A stretch of 64,000 nt of DNA, taken from assembly GCA_947184155.2 (NCBI GenBank), contig CAMXCT020006645.1, forward strand, positions 110,001 to 174,000. The letters are read 5' to 3'. The notes beneath the pieces were generated by a model that was not told where the DNA came from, searched no databases, and saw only the letters and a program-made list of their open reading frames with translations. The position numbers and the translations under genes were made by a program. The stretch comes from Cladocopium goreaui. Its lineage: Eukaryota > Sar > Dinophyceae > Suessiales > Symbiodiniaceae. This document shows, piece after piece, positions 1 to 13,000 of the stretch. The first letter of the stretch is position 1. Each line of letters starts with the position of its first letter.

Positions 1-990
1 CTATCTGTCCATCCATGCATCCATCCATGCATCTATTTATCCATCTATCTACCTACCTAGCTATCTGTCCGTCCATCCATCCATCCATACACCCATCCGT
101 CCATCCATCCATCCATCCATCCATATATTCATCTATCTACGTACAATCCTAGCTATCTGTCCATCCATCCATCCATCCATCCATCCACCCGCCCACCCAC
201 CCATCCATCCATCCATCTGCCCATCCATCTTTCCATCTATCTATCTACTTACCTAGCTATCTGTCCATCCATCCATCCATCCATCCATCCATCCAAGTAT
301 CTATCCATCTATCTACCTACCTAGTTATCTGTCCATCCATCCATCCATCCTTCCATCCATCTATCTACCTACCTGGCTGTCTGTCCAACCATCCATCTAT
401 CTATCTATCCATCTATCTGTCTACCTACCTATCTATCTACCTACCTAGCTATCTATTCATCCATCCATCTTTCTATCTATCCATCCATCCATCTATCTAT
501 CTACCTACCTACCTACCTGTCCATCCATCCATCTATCGATCTATCCATCTACCTATCTTCCTACCTAGCTATCTGTCCACCCATCCATCCATCCATCTAT
601 CCATCCATCTATCCATCCATTCATCCATCCATCCATCTATCCATCCATCCATCCATATATCTATCTGTCCATCTATCTATCTACCTACCTATCTGTCCAT
701 CCATCCATCCATCTATCCATCTACCTATCTACCTACCTAGCTATCTGTCCATCCATCAATTCATCCATCTATCTACCTACCTAGCTATCTGTCCACCCAT
801 CCATCCATCCATCTATCCATCCATCCATCCATCCATCTTTCCATCCATCCATCCATCCATCTATCCATCCATCTATCCATCCATCCATCCATCGATCCAT
901 CCATCCATCCATCCATTTATGCATCCATCCATCCATCCGTCCGTCCGTCCGTCCGTCCGTCCGTCCATCCATCCATCCATCCATCCATCT
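1..990. repeat. CCAT/CTAT tetranucleotide array
   Basis: The first 990 bases are almost pure tetranucleotide repeat (ccat, ctat, cctac, gtcc variants), with a short GTCC run near 940-965. A 67-residue open frame on the minus strand (Met-Asp-Gly-Trp repeats) is a by-product of the repeat and not a gene. The array is cut by the window edge. Confidence 0.97.
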
Positions 991-1849
991 AATTACACCT
1001 AATCTAATATAGCTACATCCGTACCCATTTCTCTCTACGGTATATCAGGGCACATTTATATTACAGAATGTAATGGGGATACAGTGAGGATATGAGGGGA
1101 ATATGATGAGAGATAGCTGCAGCCATACCCACATGCAGTTTCCCGGCAGCCTATTGCATCCGATGGGAATGGGATAACGCATGCGGCCTGGCCGATATCA
1201 GGGAACCAAACAGCTGCTCAATGGATCCTTGTTGATGTTCGTCTTGGATGGCATTCATTCATGTCAACCCCGCATTCATAGACCATCCTAAACCCCTAGG
1301 CTGTTGAATTGGGGGTATGAACCAGGAACCGCTCCACCCCACAGCTTTGGCCTTCTTCCAGCCACTGCCAAGCAACACCCTGAGGACCGTGGCAACTGGG
1401 CTTCAAGGCTCGACATTTCCGCTCGGTAAACGCATGTAAAAATGGATCAAGACACACACAAGTACTCGCAAACATTACACATGACCCACAAAGTTGCCAA
1501 TCTTCAACCAGAAGCATCATCAACGGTCAGTAGCTTGGGTTTTCAGCTTCAACCCACGCCTTGTGCTTCGTTAAGGCACTCAATGGCAGAGGTCGTGGAG
1601 CGGATACTCCCGGCGCTCCCTGGAAGATGTTTTGGTAAGACCACAGGCTGTCTTCTGATTCACTCAACCAAGGTTCTTGCTGTTGGTCAAATGTCCCTCT
1701 ATTGTTGATAAACACTGCTCAATAATCGATGGCAAACAGCCTGATCACGATCACCTCCCCTTCAAAAACCCACAAAATATCTTATCGAAGCCCAAAAAAG
1801 TGACGCCACAGCTGCCCTTTCAACCAGCCAAAAAAAAAGACTCCGTCAG
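991..1849. other. No recognisable gene
   Basis: Short open frames on both strands show no recognisable domain and no coherent exon chain. It is probably intergenic or downstream untranslated DNA. Confidence 0.5.
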
Positions 1850-2961
1850 TCACATGTTTTGATGGTCCATCCCTCCAGGCATTCCTTTGGAAAACCAAGG
1901 GTTACCCATAGCCGCCATAGCCATGGCCTCGATGAGTCCGTTCACAACCTTCAGTAGCTTCTCATCGCTCATGGCCTGACGTCGCTTCTTGGCTTTTGCC
2001 GCTTCGCGCGCCGCCGCTGCAGCCTGCAAGGTGCTGGCTGCAAGTTGGTGTGCTTATGAGTCAACTCACGAACAAAACCTACAATCCCTAGCCCAGTGAC
2101 TAGTTCCGTATTGAGTAGCCCCTTGGCTACACAAAATCTGTGCAAGAATCGACCATCAACTGACTGGGGCGGTAGCTGTCTGCGAGTCAATCCGCACGTG
2201 GCAATGGCTGACCAATGCACCAAAAGGGTGAGAAAAAAAACACCGGGAGCGAGGTGGAAGAAGTAGTGGCAATACACACTACAGCTGCCTTGGGGCGGTC
2301 CCCAGGGCCGATGTCTCTCCTTTGGTGCACTCTTTTCCCTTAAAATAAACCTTCATCCATGAGAGCCTCCCATACTTTCCATGACCCCCTGGATGAGATA
2401 TATATCAATGACCCAAAGGTATCATGACCATCTTCCAGTTGTGCAGAAAACACCAGGCCTCTTTCTTCGCACTTGCTCGTTGCTCCTTTGGAGACGAGCG
2501 AAAACCAGGGACCATGGTGAGGTCTCGCTGTCGATAGGATCTACCATTAGACGCTGTTTCACCAGAAATATCCAGAAATCATCCCAAATGGCTGGGGTCC
2601 ATGGTCATTCCCGGAGGGACCTTGCTGGCTTTCGCCACGCTTTTGCTATTGCTCGCTGCCTGCCCCACATGCGGAACCCTAGCTGCCCTAGCGGCCCAGA
2701 CGATGGTCTGCTGAGGTAATTTGCCACCAGAGTCACGCTAGACTCAGGTCCATATCTGTACATAATTGTTTTGGATCAAACGGATCTGAAATATCACATG
2801 TTACTGATGTTTGCGCATATCATTGCATATACATCTTGACGTACCGTAAGGAAATCATGGATCTTTTACTGGCCTCCAACCAGCTTCCCCACTGCAAGCC
2901 GAGCCTTCTTGCTACTTCGCAATGTCTTCTCGTTGGCCATGTTGTTTCTGCCCTTGCAGCA
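1850..2961 (-). CDS. Putative exons of a small Lys/Ala-rich protein
   Basis: I do not recognise this protein. The last exon (about 2023 to 1850) follows a CAG acceptor and reads an Ala/Lys/Arg-rich segment (AAAAAREAAKAKKRRQAMSD), then a helical and Met/Gly-rich tail ending in TGA. A segment at about 2700-2600 reads open with an Ala/Ser/Lys-rich composition, and one at about 2955-2870 reads MANEKTLRSSKKARLAVGKL before a GT donor. These could be one small basic protein starting at the ATG near 2941, or 3' exons of the Pumilio gene just upstream, whose last PUM exon also has a possible GT donor before its stop. Exon phases between the pieces were not resolved. Composition and splice signals are visible; the joining is inference. 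Confidence 0.33.
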
Positions 2962-4528
2962 ATGGTATCTTTTTTGGGGGGTGGTAAATCTCCCCAGAAA
3001 TGTCGATATAACAAATGGTCTTTGGGATCAGATGGACGAAAGATGGAAAAGATTTGAAATTAAGCCAGGTACTTGAAAAAGTGGACAAACAACTAACGAA
3101 AATAAAACGGGGGAAAAAGTGGAAACGTTGCCAAATCATTGGGAAGAACAGGAAAACAATTGGAAGCAATAGAAAAAGGGAAGAAATTTCAAAGACCGTC
3201 AGAAAAGATGGGACAATAAGAAACTGGAAAGCCATGGCGACCCAACATTTCTTGATGTACCATTTAGAAACTGTTCCCACGGCCGGCCACGGCCCATCAA
3301 TTCTGGCCTAATCGTCTCTCAAACAGCCTGCATGGCCAACTGGCAATACCTTTTTCCCAACCAAAGTTGGGACAGTTGCTGCGTTCAAGTCCTGGAAAAA
3401 TCCTCAAAAGCTCAGGTTTGATGTGACTGGTGAATTTCATCTGCTGCAATAGCTAGCTGATATACAAGTCCTACGATGTTCTGAAGGTGCATGTGGTGCG
3501 GTCTGCTCTGGTTTCGTCTTGAAGGGCCTTCCATGGAACTGCTTGAAAGGTTATCCAGAACTAGGCATCCCACAAATGGCCAGCGGAAATTGCCAGTTGG
3601 ATGCGATTCCACCTGCATCGCCTGCATCCCTTCCAAGCCATGTTTCTCTGTTCGAGGCCATGCTTGGACTTCTCATGTCTCAACTGCAAGGCACTGGATC
3701 AAATCGCGGCCTCATTTTTTCTCACAGGCGATCCTGAAAGAATGGGATCTGAAACTTGAAATGAACTATCTGACTATATCTGACTATAAGATCCACGAAG
3801 ATCCGAGCTTTGTACATCATCCTATTCTCAGTGGATGCTTTGGAGCACAAGGCCACCGTACCAATACAATCCAATTAATGCAACTGCAACTGCAGTTGAA
3901 TGCCGTGGCTACAATTGAAAACAAACCATATTCAAAATCATCTGTAGATCATCCATGATTCAAGCCTTCCAAAAACGAAACGAAAAACAGCTACTGTATG
4001 TTGCGCACATGTGGCCGCGCCACCGTTGGCATTGGCATCCCCCGTTCCTAAAATTATCATCGCCAGCACCGCGAATTTCCGCTGGCGTCATATGTACACG
4101 CATCGATCTCCCTCTCGGGCGCTAAAAGCTGGGTGAGGGCCTTGAGGCCTTGATCTTTCTCAAAAGCAAACACCAGGGCTGGGACATCCCAACTCCACTA
4201 AGGAACTTAAGATTGATCAGCAAATGTGTGTGTGTGTGTTGCACCTGATGACTTGGACATTTCATGGCTACAACATGCTACAACCTATGTACAAACCATT
4301 TGATAACATTGACGACCACTGATAACCTAGTAACCTAGTATACTTCCAGGAGAAAAGGTACAAGACCAACAGGTAAAACATTTCCAGGAGAAAAAGCATC
4401 TTCCAACTCCCATCCAAAATTGGTTCAACATCTTGGTCTCCAGTGGTTCGTAGCTTCAGAGGGGACACAGCCCTTAGACCCTGGCCACCACCAAGCTTAG
4501 CTTGCGGCACCAAACCCCCGGGCGGCGG
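2962..4528. other. No recognisable gene
   Basis: Open frames of up to 155 codons on the plus strand have no recognisable domain. A short GT-dinucleotide run lies near 4226-4240. I see nothing else I can name. Confidence 0.5.
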
Positions 4529-7027
4529 TCAATCTTTCACCCCGGCTTGTGCCCGCTCCATCGCAGAAATGATGTGTTTGCCGTACCTGGAGGCCATGGC
4601 AGGGTGCAAAGTGGCTGGTGGAACATGTGGAACTAAAAACCTGAACCAAAGAATCATACCTGTAGGAATGCAAGCATACAACCATGTGAAACCTGGGTGC
4701 ATGTGCTCCCTGCATCTCTTCCCATGCCCTATCAACCAACATCAACCAACCATATCAGTTTTTTGAGGTTGAAACTCCATGGATCTCAAATGATCTTAAA
4801 ACATCTCGACCCTGGGTATGTGTCAAAACCCTTCATGTTCTATTCATGTTCCATTCATGTTTTGCAAGGCTAAAAGCCAGGACTTCACCAGGTGATCCAT
4901 CGAAGATCACCACCGCGGCAAGGCGCGTGTTGGACTTCTTGAGCACCGGCATATGCTCCCGCAGCTTCCAAAACAGCATGTCGCGCTGTGGAAGCTGCGC
5001 TAGCGCGATCACGCGTTGCACTATGTAGTTGCCAAACCTGCCGGCAACCGTGGCAACGCATGGTATGGGGCGATGTATCGGAGATAGCCAAAAAGGGGGT
5101 GCATCAGGTGGAATGACGAGAATACGATCTATGATCCGATTTAATTTTTGAAAAAAAAACGTTTGAAAGATGTGCCAGAAAATTCTCTGCATGAAAGGAA
5201 GGGCCGCCTTTTCCCCTGCAATTGGGCTTGACAACTCACTTTCATGCACACCATGGGACATGTGATGATTGTGACCCCAACTCACACCCTTCCGCCTGTC
5301 ACGCATCATCACCAGCAGGGGCGGATGCGGATCGTTTTGCTGTCCACAAATCGCCTAGCGCCAGGTTTGGCAGCAGCACTTTGGATGGGTGCCTCAAACT
5401 GCGATTTGGATGGCCCTTGTAGTGAGGTACCCCTTGGGGTTGAAATCCTCAACGTGAAATTGGACACCCTGGCCACTGTCCCTCAAGTTGCTTGGTTCTT
5501 CCACATGTTGGCTAGTTGTAGCCCTACTAATCACCTCAAACAATAAACCAAGTACCATGTCTAGGTCTAGATGATATCCCCGTGTTTAGATACTTTAGGC
5601 GCTTAAACCCCCGTTGTCAACGGTTAACCTTCCATGACACAACCATCAACTCCACCACCCCACCACGTTCCTAACCCACAGGCCTCCACCAGGAGCGCGC
5701 GCTCCTCAGGCGTGGCACATTGCAAGGCCTTCTCGATCACATTGCTGGCGTACTTGTGACCTGTCAGCACTCGACAGCCCAGCAGCGACAAAACTGGGGA
5801 GCGCCCATTGCTATCCAGCCATATCCAGCCCCCCAAAAAAGCGAGTTTGGGAAACACACACCTTTAAGGCCCTACGGCCAACAAGGCCAACAATCGTTGG
5901 GGTAACGGAGGTCGCCAAGGTGAAGTTTTTCCAGGATCACCAGGGTTTCTAGACCACGAACGAGTAGGGTATGCAGCTATTGGGAAAATGATGATTTAAG
6001 GCGAACCATGTCGGCATCACGGTTCTTCTTCGGTGGCTTCTTGGTGTTTAATGGCTTTGATGTTTCTCCTCTCTTGGGACAAAATCTTGCAGTTCAGTAT
6101 GATCAGCCAAGCTCGGCAGCCGGACAGGACAAAGACAGAATGTTCTTCCGGATGATGTTCATGACATGCTGACGATCACCAGGTCGACTGCTATGCTCCA
6201 TCACATGTTGCACCACCTGAGTCCCAAGTGCATCTCTCTGTCCATCATGTTTCTGTCCAGTTTCACCCCTCCTAACATGGGTGTTTCATTGTATTCCCCC
6301 ACACTGCGACAATGTGTCTATGAGCGTATATATTTGCATATATATATATATACATACACATATATGTATTGGAACATGTGTAAATAATAATAATAATAAT
6401 AATAATGATGATGATGATGATAACAATGATAACAACAATAATGATAACAATAATAATACTAATAATAGTATATGATAATGATAATGATAAAAAAAAATAA
6501 TAGTAATAGTATATATATCTAATAATATATAATAACAATAAAAAAAACAATAATAATGAGAATGATAACAACAATAATAATAACAATAATAATGATAATG
6601 ATAACAATAAAAATAATAACAATAATAATGATAATGATAACAACAATAATAATAACAATAATAATGATAATGAGAAAAATCAGAATAATAACAAGAATAA
6701 TGGTAATGAAAACAATTACTAATAACAACAATAACAATGACAATGAAAACAATAATAATAACAATAATAATAACGATAATGATAATGATAATAATAATGA
6801 TAACAATAATAATAAGAATGATAATAATGATAATGAAAAGAATCATAGTAATAGTAATAATAATGATAATGATAACAATAATAATAATTTTGATAACAAT
6901 AATTAAAAAGTAAAAATAATAATAATTATTATTATTGTTATATATGAGTTCTACCTTGGCAGCAGGGCTTCTCCATGATGGGTCCAAGGTACATAGTTTC
7001 CATACTGATCCGTGGCCAGCTCCATAC
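4529..7027 (-). CDS. Pumilio gene: exons for PUM repeats 6 to 8
   Basis: The 35-bp exon 7027-6993 reads MELATDQYGNY. Exon 6216-6126 follows with VVQHVMEHSSRPGDRQHVMN. Exon 5760-5684 reads HKYASNVIEKALQCATPEER (repeat 7, S-N-E). Exon 5354-5296 ends PPLLVMMRD. Exon 5037-4927 reads FGNYIVQRVIALAQLPQRDM (repeat 8, N-Y-Q), and exon 4586-4529 ends YGKHIISAMERAQAGVKD then TGA. GC donors occur at 5683, 5295 and 4926, and the phases agree at all joins. Confidence 0.85.
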
Positions 7028-10000
7028 CTGGATCGGATGCAGATGGGGTTGCTCCTAGTTGTGCTGCACATATACTCCCCGGCACTTTGACATAGCCATG
7101 GAAAATGATGTAAAATGGCCCATTTATAAATGATTTACCCTATGTAACGCCTGTACACTATTTAAAATGGGGATTCACCACAGCTATGTCAAATTACCGG
7201 AGGGTAACCATCATATATTCACCCCGCTTCGCGTGGGGTGGCCCACACCGCAGGTTTATTTCGGTCCGTGAGAGGGAATTTTCACTTTTCCCCCGTGAAG
7301 CTTCCCAAGCTAAGAATTTTCACTTTCCCCCCCCGTGGGGGCTCCCCAAGCTAGGGAATTTTCACTTTTCCCCCCCGTGGGGGCTTCCCAAGCTAGGGAA
7401 TTTTCACTTTTCCCCGCCGTGACAGCTTCCCAAGCTATGGAATTTTCACTTTTCCCTCCCTTGGAGGCTCTCCAAGCTGCGGAATTTCAAATAGCTAGAC
7501 AACGACGCCTAGATAGTCCCCCAAATCCCGTGTTCTTTGAATGTGTTTCCATGTTTTTGCAATGGTTTCCTTCAAAGCACGGTACTTTACACTTTTGTCG
7601 CCATAAAACCGGTCGAAAACATCATGTTCGACAATGCTTCCAATTCCCTTATCTCCCCAACCGTTGAAAATACCGCTATTTACAGTGTTTTCTTCAATTT
7701 TTCCATGTTCCAATGCCGGTAGCCAACTCCAACATATATATATATAAGAAATCCTTCCAAAACATTGTTTTTGACAGTGTTTTTCCAATGTTTCCAGTCA
7801 AACAGACGGTAATTTACACGTTTTTTGCCATAAAGGCAGTAAATCCTTCCAAAACATTGCTTTTGACAGTGTTTTTGTAATGTTTCCAGTCAAGCATACG
7901 GTAATTTACACGTTTTTTGCTATAACGTCAGTCCAAAACACTTGTTTTTGCAGTGTTTTCAATGCTCTGGCATCCAAAAACCCTGCAAAATCTTGCTATG
8001 TACAATGTTTTTTTCATTTTTGGCCGTTTTTCCATTGCCGGAAAGCTACCAAAATGACCCAAAATTCCATTTCAATACCCTCTTGCGCTCAGACACCCAA
8101 AAATCCTCGAAAAATGTCGAAAACACTACCTAATTCTGGTCTCGGTGCGAAACCGTTTTTGGCCCCCCCCCAGCTAAAGCTGATATAGCGACTGCTATAT
8201 TAACAAATGTGATTGAGCATTTAGTGTAGCTGTTTCCCCCCAATAAGCACGCCTTCACCGCCAAAGCGGTGTGGGCGGATTTCATTAAATTTCAACCAAT
8301 CCCGGGAAATCCCATTGAATCCTCATTAAATCACCCTGTCAATTCCCATTCAATCACTTAGACTAATGAAGATGCCGAGCGACAACACTGAAGGACCTCA
8401 TCCAGCAGCGCAGAGATCTGCACCGAAGCGCAGTATTCGATGAGTCGTTGGATCACACGGCAGCCGTAGCCTCGGCCGGGTCATGGGATTCCTGGAGGGC
8501 CATGGGATGGGATGCCATGAGAGATTTTTCTTGGTGCGTTTCTAGGATTTTTTTACTGGGAAATCCATGTCATTTGGATTTTTTCCCTGGGGAAATGAGG
8601 CATTGAGCATGGGATTTTGGGATTTCTCCAGTTTGAGGCAACCCCCATGCGGGAGTTGCTAAGCACGTGTTCAAGGACTTTGGAGGAGAAACCAAGATTT
8701 TGTTGCGGTTGGATATGATGACTTGGACGCAATTCACTAGTTGGTGAGTTTGAAGGGGAGGATGATTGTTCTTCAACAGTGCTAAATTGCAGTTGAAGAA
8801 CAATGCTTGGCCATGCGCGCTGCTTGACCTCAGCATGGCTTGCATGATATCATGTCCATCATCACTCCTATGGACTGGAACAAAGGTTGCCCCCCTGGGT
8901 GCCCAAACCAAGGAAGGAATCCACGATGAAACCAATGCGATCCGTCGGAAGTCGCTCAATGCCTTGGGCGAGGGTGCCAATGATGAGGGGAACATGAGTT
9001 GTGCAGGAAAACTGCGCAGAGCCTTCCTGCCCACATCGCCAAGTTGCACTTCTGAATGACATGGTTCCCATGCTGGTCTTCAATGCACTTCAGGACCTCA
9101 AAAGTCAAACGAATTCTTCCCACATGCTGAGATTGATCAAAATTCACGTAAACCACATCAATATTCGGAAATGTGTTGAAATCTCCAGACTAAAAATGGC
9201 CATGTTTCCATCCACCTTGTCGCCTCCCAAAAAGTCTTCTCGAACCCATCGACGCCAAGCAACATGGCCCTTCAACTCACCGATCAGCAATACCTGCTTC
9301 TCGATGGGAACGGAATCCAGCGCCTCATGGAGGGGAGATGTGAGTGTGCTGGTTGGTGCTCAACCCCATCCCCAGAATATGCTAGTGAGTTCGAAGTTGA
9401 TCTCCTTCCATGACCAAAAAAAATTACCTATATACAAATTGGAAGGGAAGGGCAATAAAAGGATTTATTACATTTAAAATTTTTAAAAACCACTAACCCT
9501 AACCGCTAACCCTCCATAAAGCCTCTGGGTCGTTGATGTTCTTTCTAGCCATGTTTCCGTTGAATTCTCTGACCTACCAATCAGGTCACCCCTGCCCAAC
9601 CAGGCCCTTCCCTTTGGCACCTTCTGAACCACTCGGCACCTCAGTTGGAGCCCCGAACTTCTGGTGGAAGGGACACTAAGGAGGCGAATTTAGATGTGGA
9701 CTCTATACATCTTCCAAGTGGCACTTGGACATTCCAAGATTTTAACTCTACTTCTTCTAACATCCTTCCATTATATAACCGTTGGGAACTATACATATAC
9801 CACCAGCCCCTCAACACGCCGCCTCCACCTCCATCCGAGAATCGTCTCTAAAAAACTGCATCCAAGGCGCCCGTACATCTGGAGGGAAAGTTTCAAGACT
9901 TGTCCCACCAGCTGCTCCGCCAAGATGCGGCGTTGATCCGCATTGCCATACCTATGGGGTGCAAATGGGGTCAGGCATGGCGCTTCGGACGTGAAACACC

Positions 10001-13000
10001 GTATACAGTAAGACAAAAGAAGTAACTCCACCTAGAACTTGAAATGTGTGCTGTGCTGGGATGATGAGCTCGGACCCTTCAACACCCCTTTGAAGCTGTC
10101 AAGATGCTCGAAAAACTTCTGGATGACATAGTTGCCAAAGACGTCCGTGGTCAACTGGTTCATCCTCATTCGGGACACCAAGCATGAGTAGTAAAGCACT
10201 AAGCCACACTAAACATCATAAAGCCTCTTGATCTCCAAGACGCTAAAACCCTGGCTTATGAACATTTCAATGAAGTTAGATAGTTGATCTTGGAGTGCTC
10301 TCGCCCAGATGAAGCAACAAGATGCTGAAATATTTCATTATCCATAAGAAACTTCGCCAAGGGTCTTTTGGAGAACCTGTTTGAAGGCTTGCTGTTTCTG
10401 TTCTTCGGTGGCCACCTCCAACTTTTGCTGGATCAGCCTGGCTTATAGACACAAAAAAAAACTATTTAATGTGTTACAACTTTACCCTGTCATTGTTCCA
10501 TGAATCTCAAGCCAAACAGCAAACAAACAGCAAACCCCCAAAATTGGGATGCCAAAGAAGTCTTTGACGTAATGTCATGCGCTGTTGATAAATTGACGTA
10601 GTTACCGACATAGTTCGTGTTCAAGGCGGATTCCAGAACCTTCCATTTCTCTTTGGTCAAAATTGCCATCACTGATCCCTCCAAATCAACTGACAATGAA
10701 AAATGCCAACTCCCCGGCAGCTAAAACATGCTAACACCGACTAACACCTTCTAAAATCCTCCCAGGCCTGGAGCCATATTGATCCTGCGCGATCTCGCTG
10801 ATGTGCATCGACAGCTCGGCTAAGTCCACGACTCTCTCACGCGCCTGGCGGTGGTGGAGGTCATGTGTCGGCCTGCGATGTTTCTCCAAAACCAAGCCAA
10901 TGAAGGTTTGAAGTAATGGAAGTCCCTTCAAGTGATGAAATACAAATTTGTAAAGATATGCAGTTATATACATATACACATACATATACATTTACATATG
11001 CATATATATACATTGCGGCATATTTGATTATATTCATGGCATCATTTTTCCCCACCTGCCAGGTGAGGGTTGTTAGATTTTATGTCAGTTGCCTGCTCCT
11101 CCTCTCCTCTCCTCCTCCTCTCCTCCTCCTCTCCTCCTCCTCTCCTCCTCCTCCTCGTCGTCCTCCTCGTCCTCCTCGTCCTCCTGCTCAACTGCGACCC
11201 GCGATCCACAGTGTTCTCTGTCGGACCTCAACCACGACCATCCATGCTCAGTGTTCCCCGCCGGACCTCAACCACGCCATCCACGCCCAGTGTTCCCTGC
11301 CGGACCTCAACCACGACCATCCACGCCAAGTGTTCCCTGCCGGACCTCAACCACGACCATCCCCGCCCAGTGTTCCCTGCCGGACCTCAACCACGACCAT
11401 CCACGCCCAGTGTTCCCTGCCGGACCTCAACCGCGAGTATCCACGCCAAGTGTTCCCTGCCGGACCTCATGTAGGAAGATATGGGACAAAGAATGTGCAG
11501 AAGAAAGTTAGAAAGAATGTCAGAAAGAATGCCAGAAGATATGCCAGAAGATATGCCAGAAGATATGCCAGAAGATATGTCAGAATATATGCCAGAAGAT
11601 ATGCCAGATAGAATGCCAGAAGATATGCCAGAAGATATGCCAGATAGAATAGAATGCCAGAAGATATGTCAGATAGAATGCCAGAAGATATGCCAGATAG
11701 AATGCCAGAAGATTTGCCAGATAGAATGCCAGAAGATATGCCAGAAGATATGCCAGATCATATGCCAGAAGATATGCCAGATAGAATGCCAAATAGAATG
11801 TCAGAAGATATGTCAGATAGAATGCCAGAAGATTTGCCAGTAAGAAAATGTATAAATGTCATGGTGGGGATCACACGAAGTAAAGTAATTTTGATTTTAA
11901 GATTCTGATGTGTGGTGCCCATTGGTGCCCCATCTCTCATATCGGCAATGTGGCGCCCCTGAGCCACCTTAAGATGCTCGATCAAAGGGCTGCTGGACTG
12001 TGGTCTCGGCTTGCCGACTCGGGACTCCTCGCCGGCCTGGCTGCCAGTGGAATCGGGGTCTGCACCAATGGGCCAATGGGATCCAATGGACTCAGAAAAT
12101 TGCTTCTTCTTGGTAAGTACCCTCTGGTAAACTAACATAACTATGGAAAATCACCATTTTTAATGGGAAAATCCACTATAAATGGTCATTTTCAATAGGT
12201 ACGTTAAATTACCAGAGGGTATCACCTAAAAATCATGAAAACCCTCCTATTCTTGCAGTAAGATTGGAGCCAAATAGCCATATCGTCAGCAGCTGCCCGG
12301 GCGCCATGGGACCCAAGACCCACATCTTTCTGCTGCACCTCTGTGTGTCCACCTCGCCGCCGGCGGTCGCCCTTGCCTGAGGAAAGAACATGAAAAAAAT
12401 TAAAGATTGTGTAAATTGTGTATGTATGTGAGTATTGTTACTAGGGAGTGAATAGATGAAATTGTGAATAGATTGTGACTAGATTGTGAATACATTGATG
12501 ATCCAAACTGCTCTGAGATTGTGAATCCTTGGGCGAAAAAATGATGGATGACAGAACCTCCGGACAGGAAACTGTTTAACTATCCGAGAAAAACTTCAAG
12601 TCATGCAAGCACAAGGTTGAAGTACCGCTTTATGTCATTGATGATCTAGCTTTGATCTAAGTTTGGTCTTCGTTTTTCATCCCTGTTCGGATGTTTTCTC
12701 TGCATCCCCTTTATGCAATCACACCATCCGGAAGAGATTTGGAGAGATATCTAAACCACTTAGATCCACTTAGCCAAAACATAACTTGCAACAAGCCCAT
12801 GGCCCAAGCCATCCCAAACCCTTCACCCCTTCACCCCTTCACCCCATCACCCCGGTGGTGTGGTGCCTCCACCCTTCTCTGCAGCTCGGGTGTTGAGGCT
12901 GGCGGAACCAGGTGCAATGGCACCCGGCTCGTGCTGCTGGGGCAGGGGAGCCTTCGGAGTTTCCTTCTCCTACCGCCATTGGGACAGTGGGGGACCAAAC

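Noticed and set aside
781..984. Met-Asp-Gly-Trp repeat frame
   Set aside because: Product of the tetranucleotide array.
6286..7071. 261-codon minus-strand frame rich in Ile/Tyr
   Set aside because: It is the AAT-type microsatellite read in one frame. The only real coding part nearby is the 35-bp Pumilio exon in another frame.
9484..9516. Telomere-like CTAACCCTAACCGCTAACCCT
   Set aside because: Only two or three imperfect units, inside a Pumilio intron. Too short to be a telomeric array.
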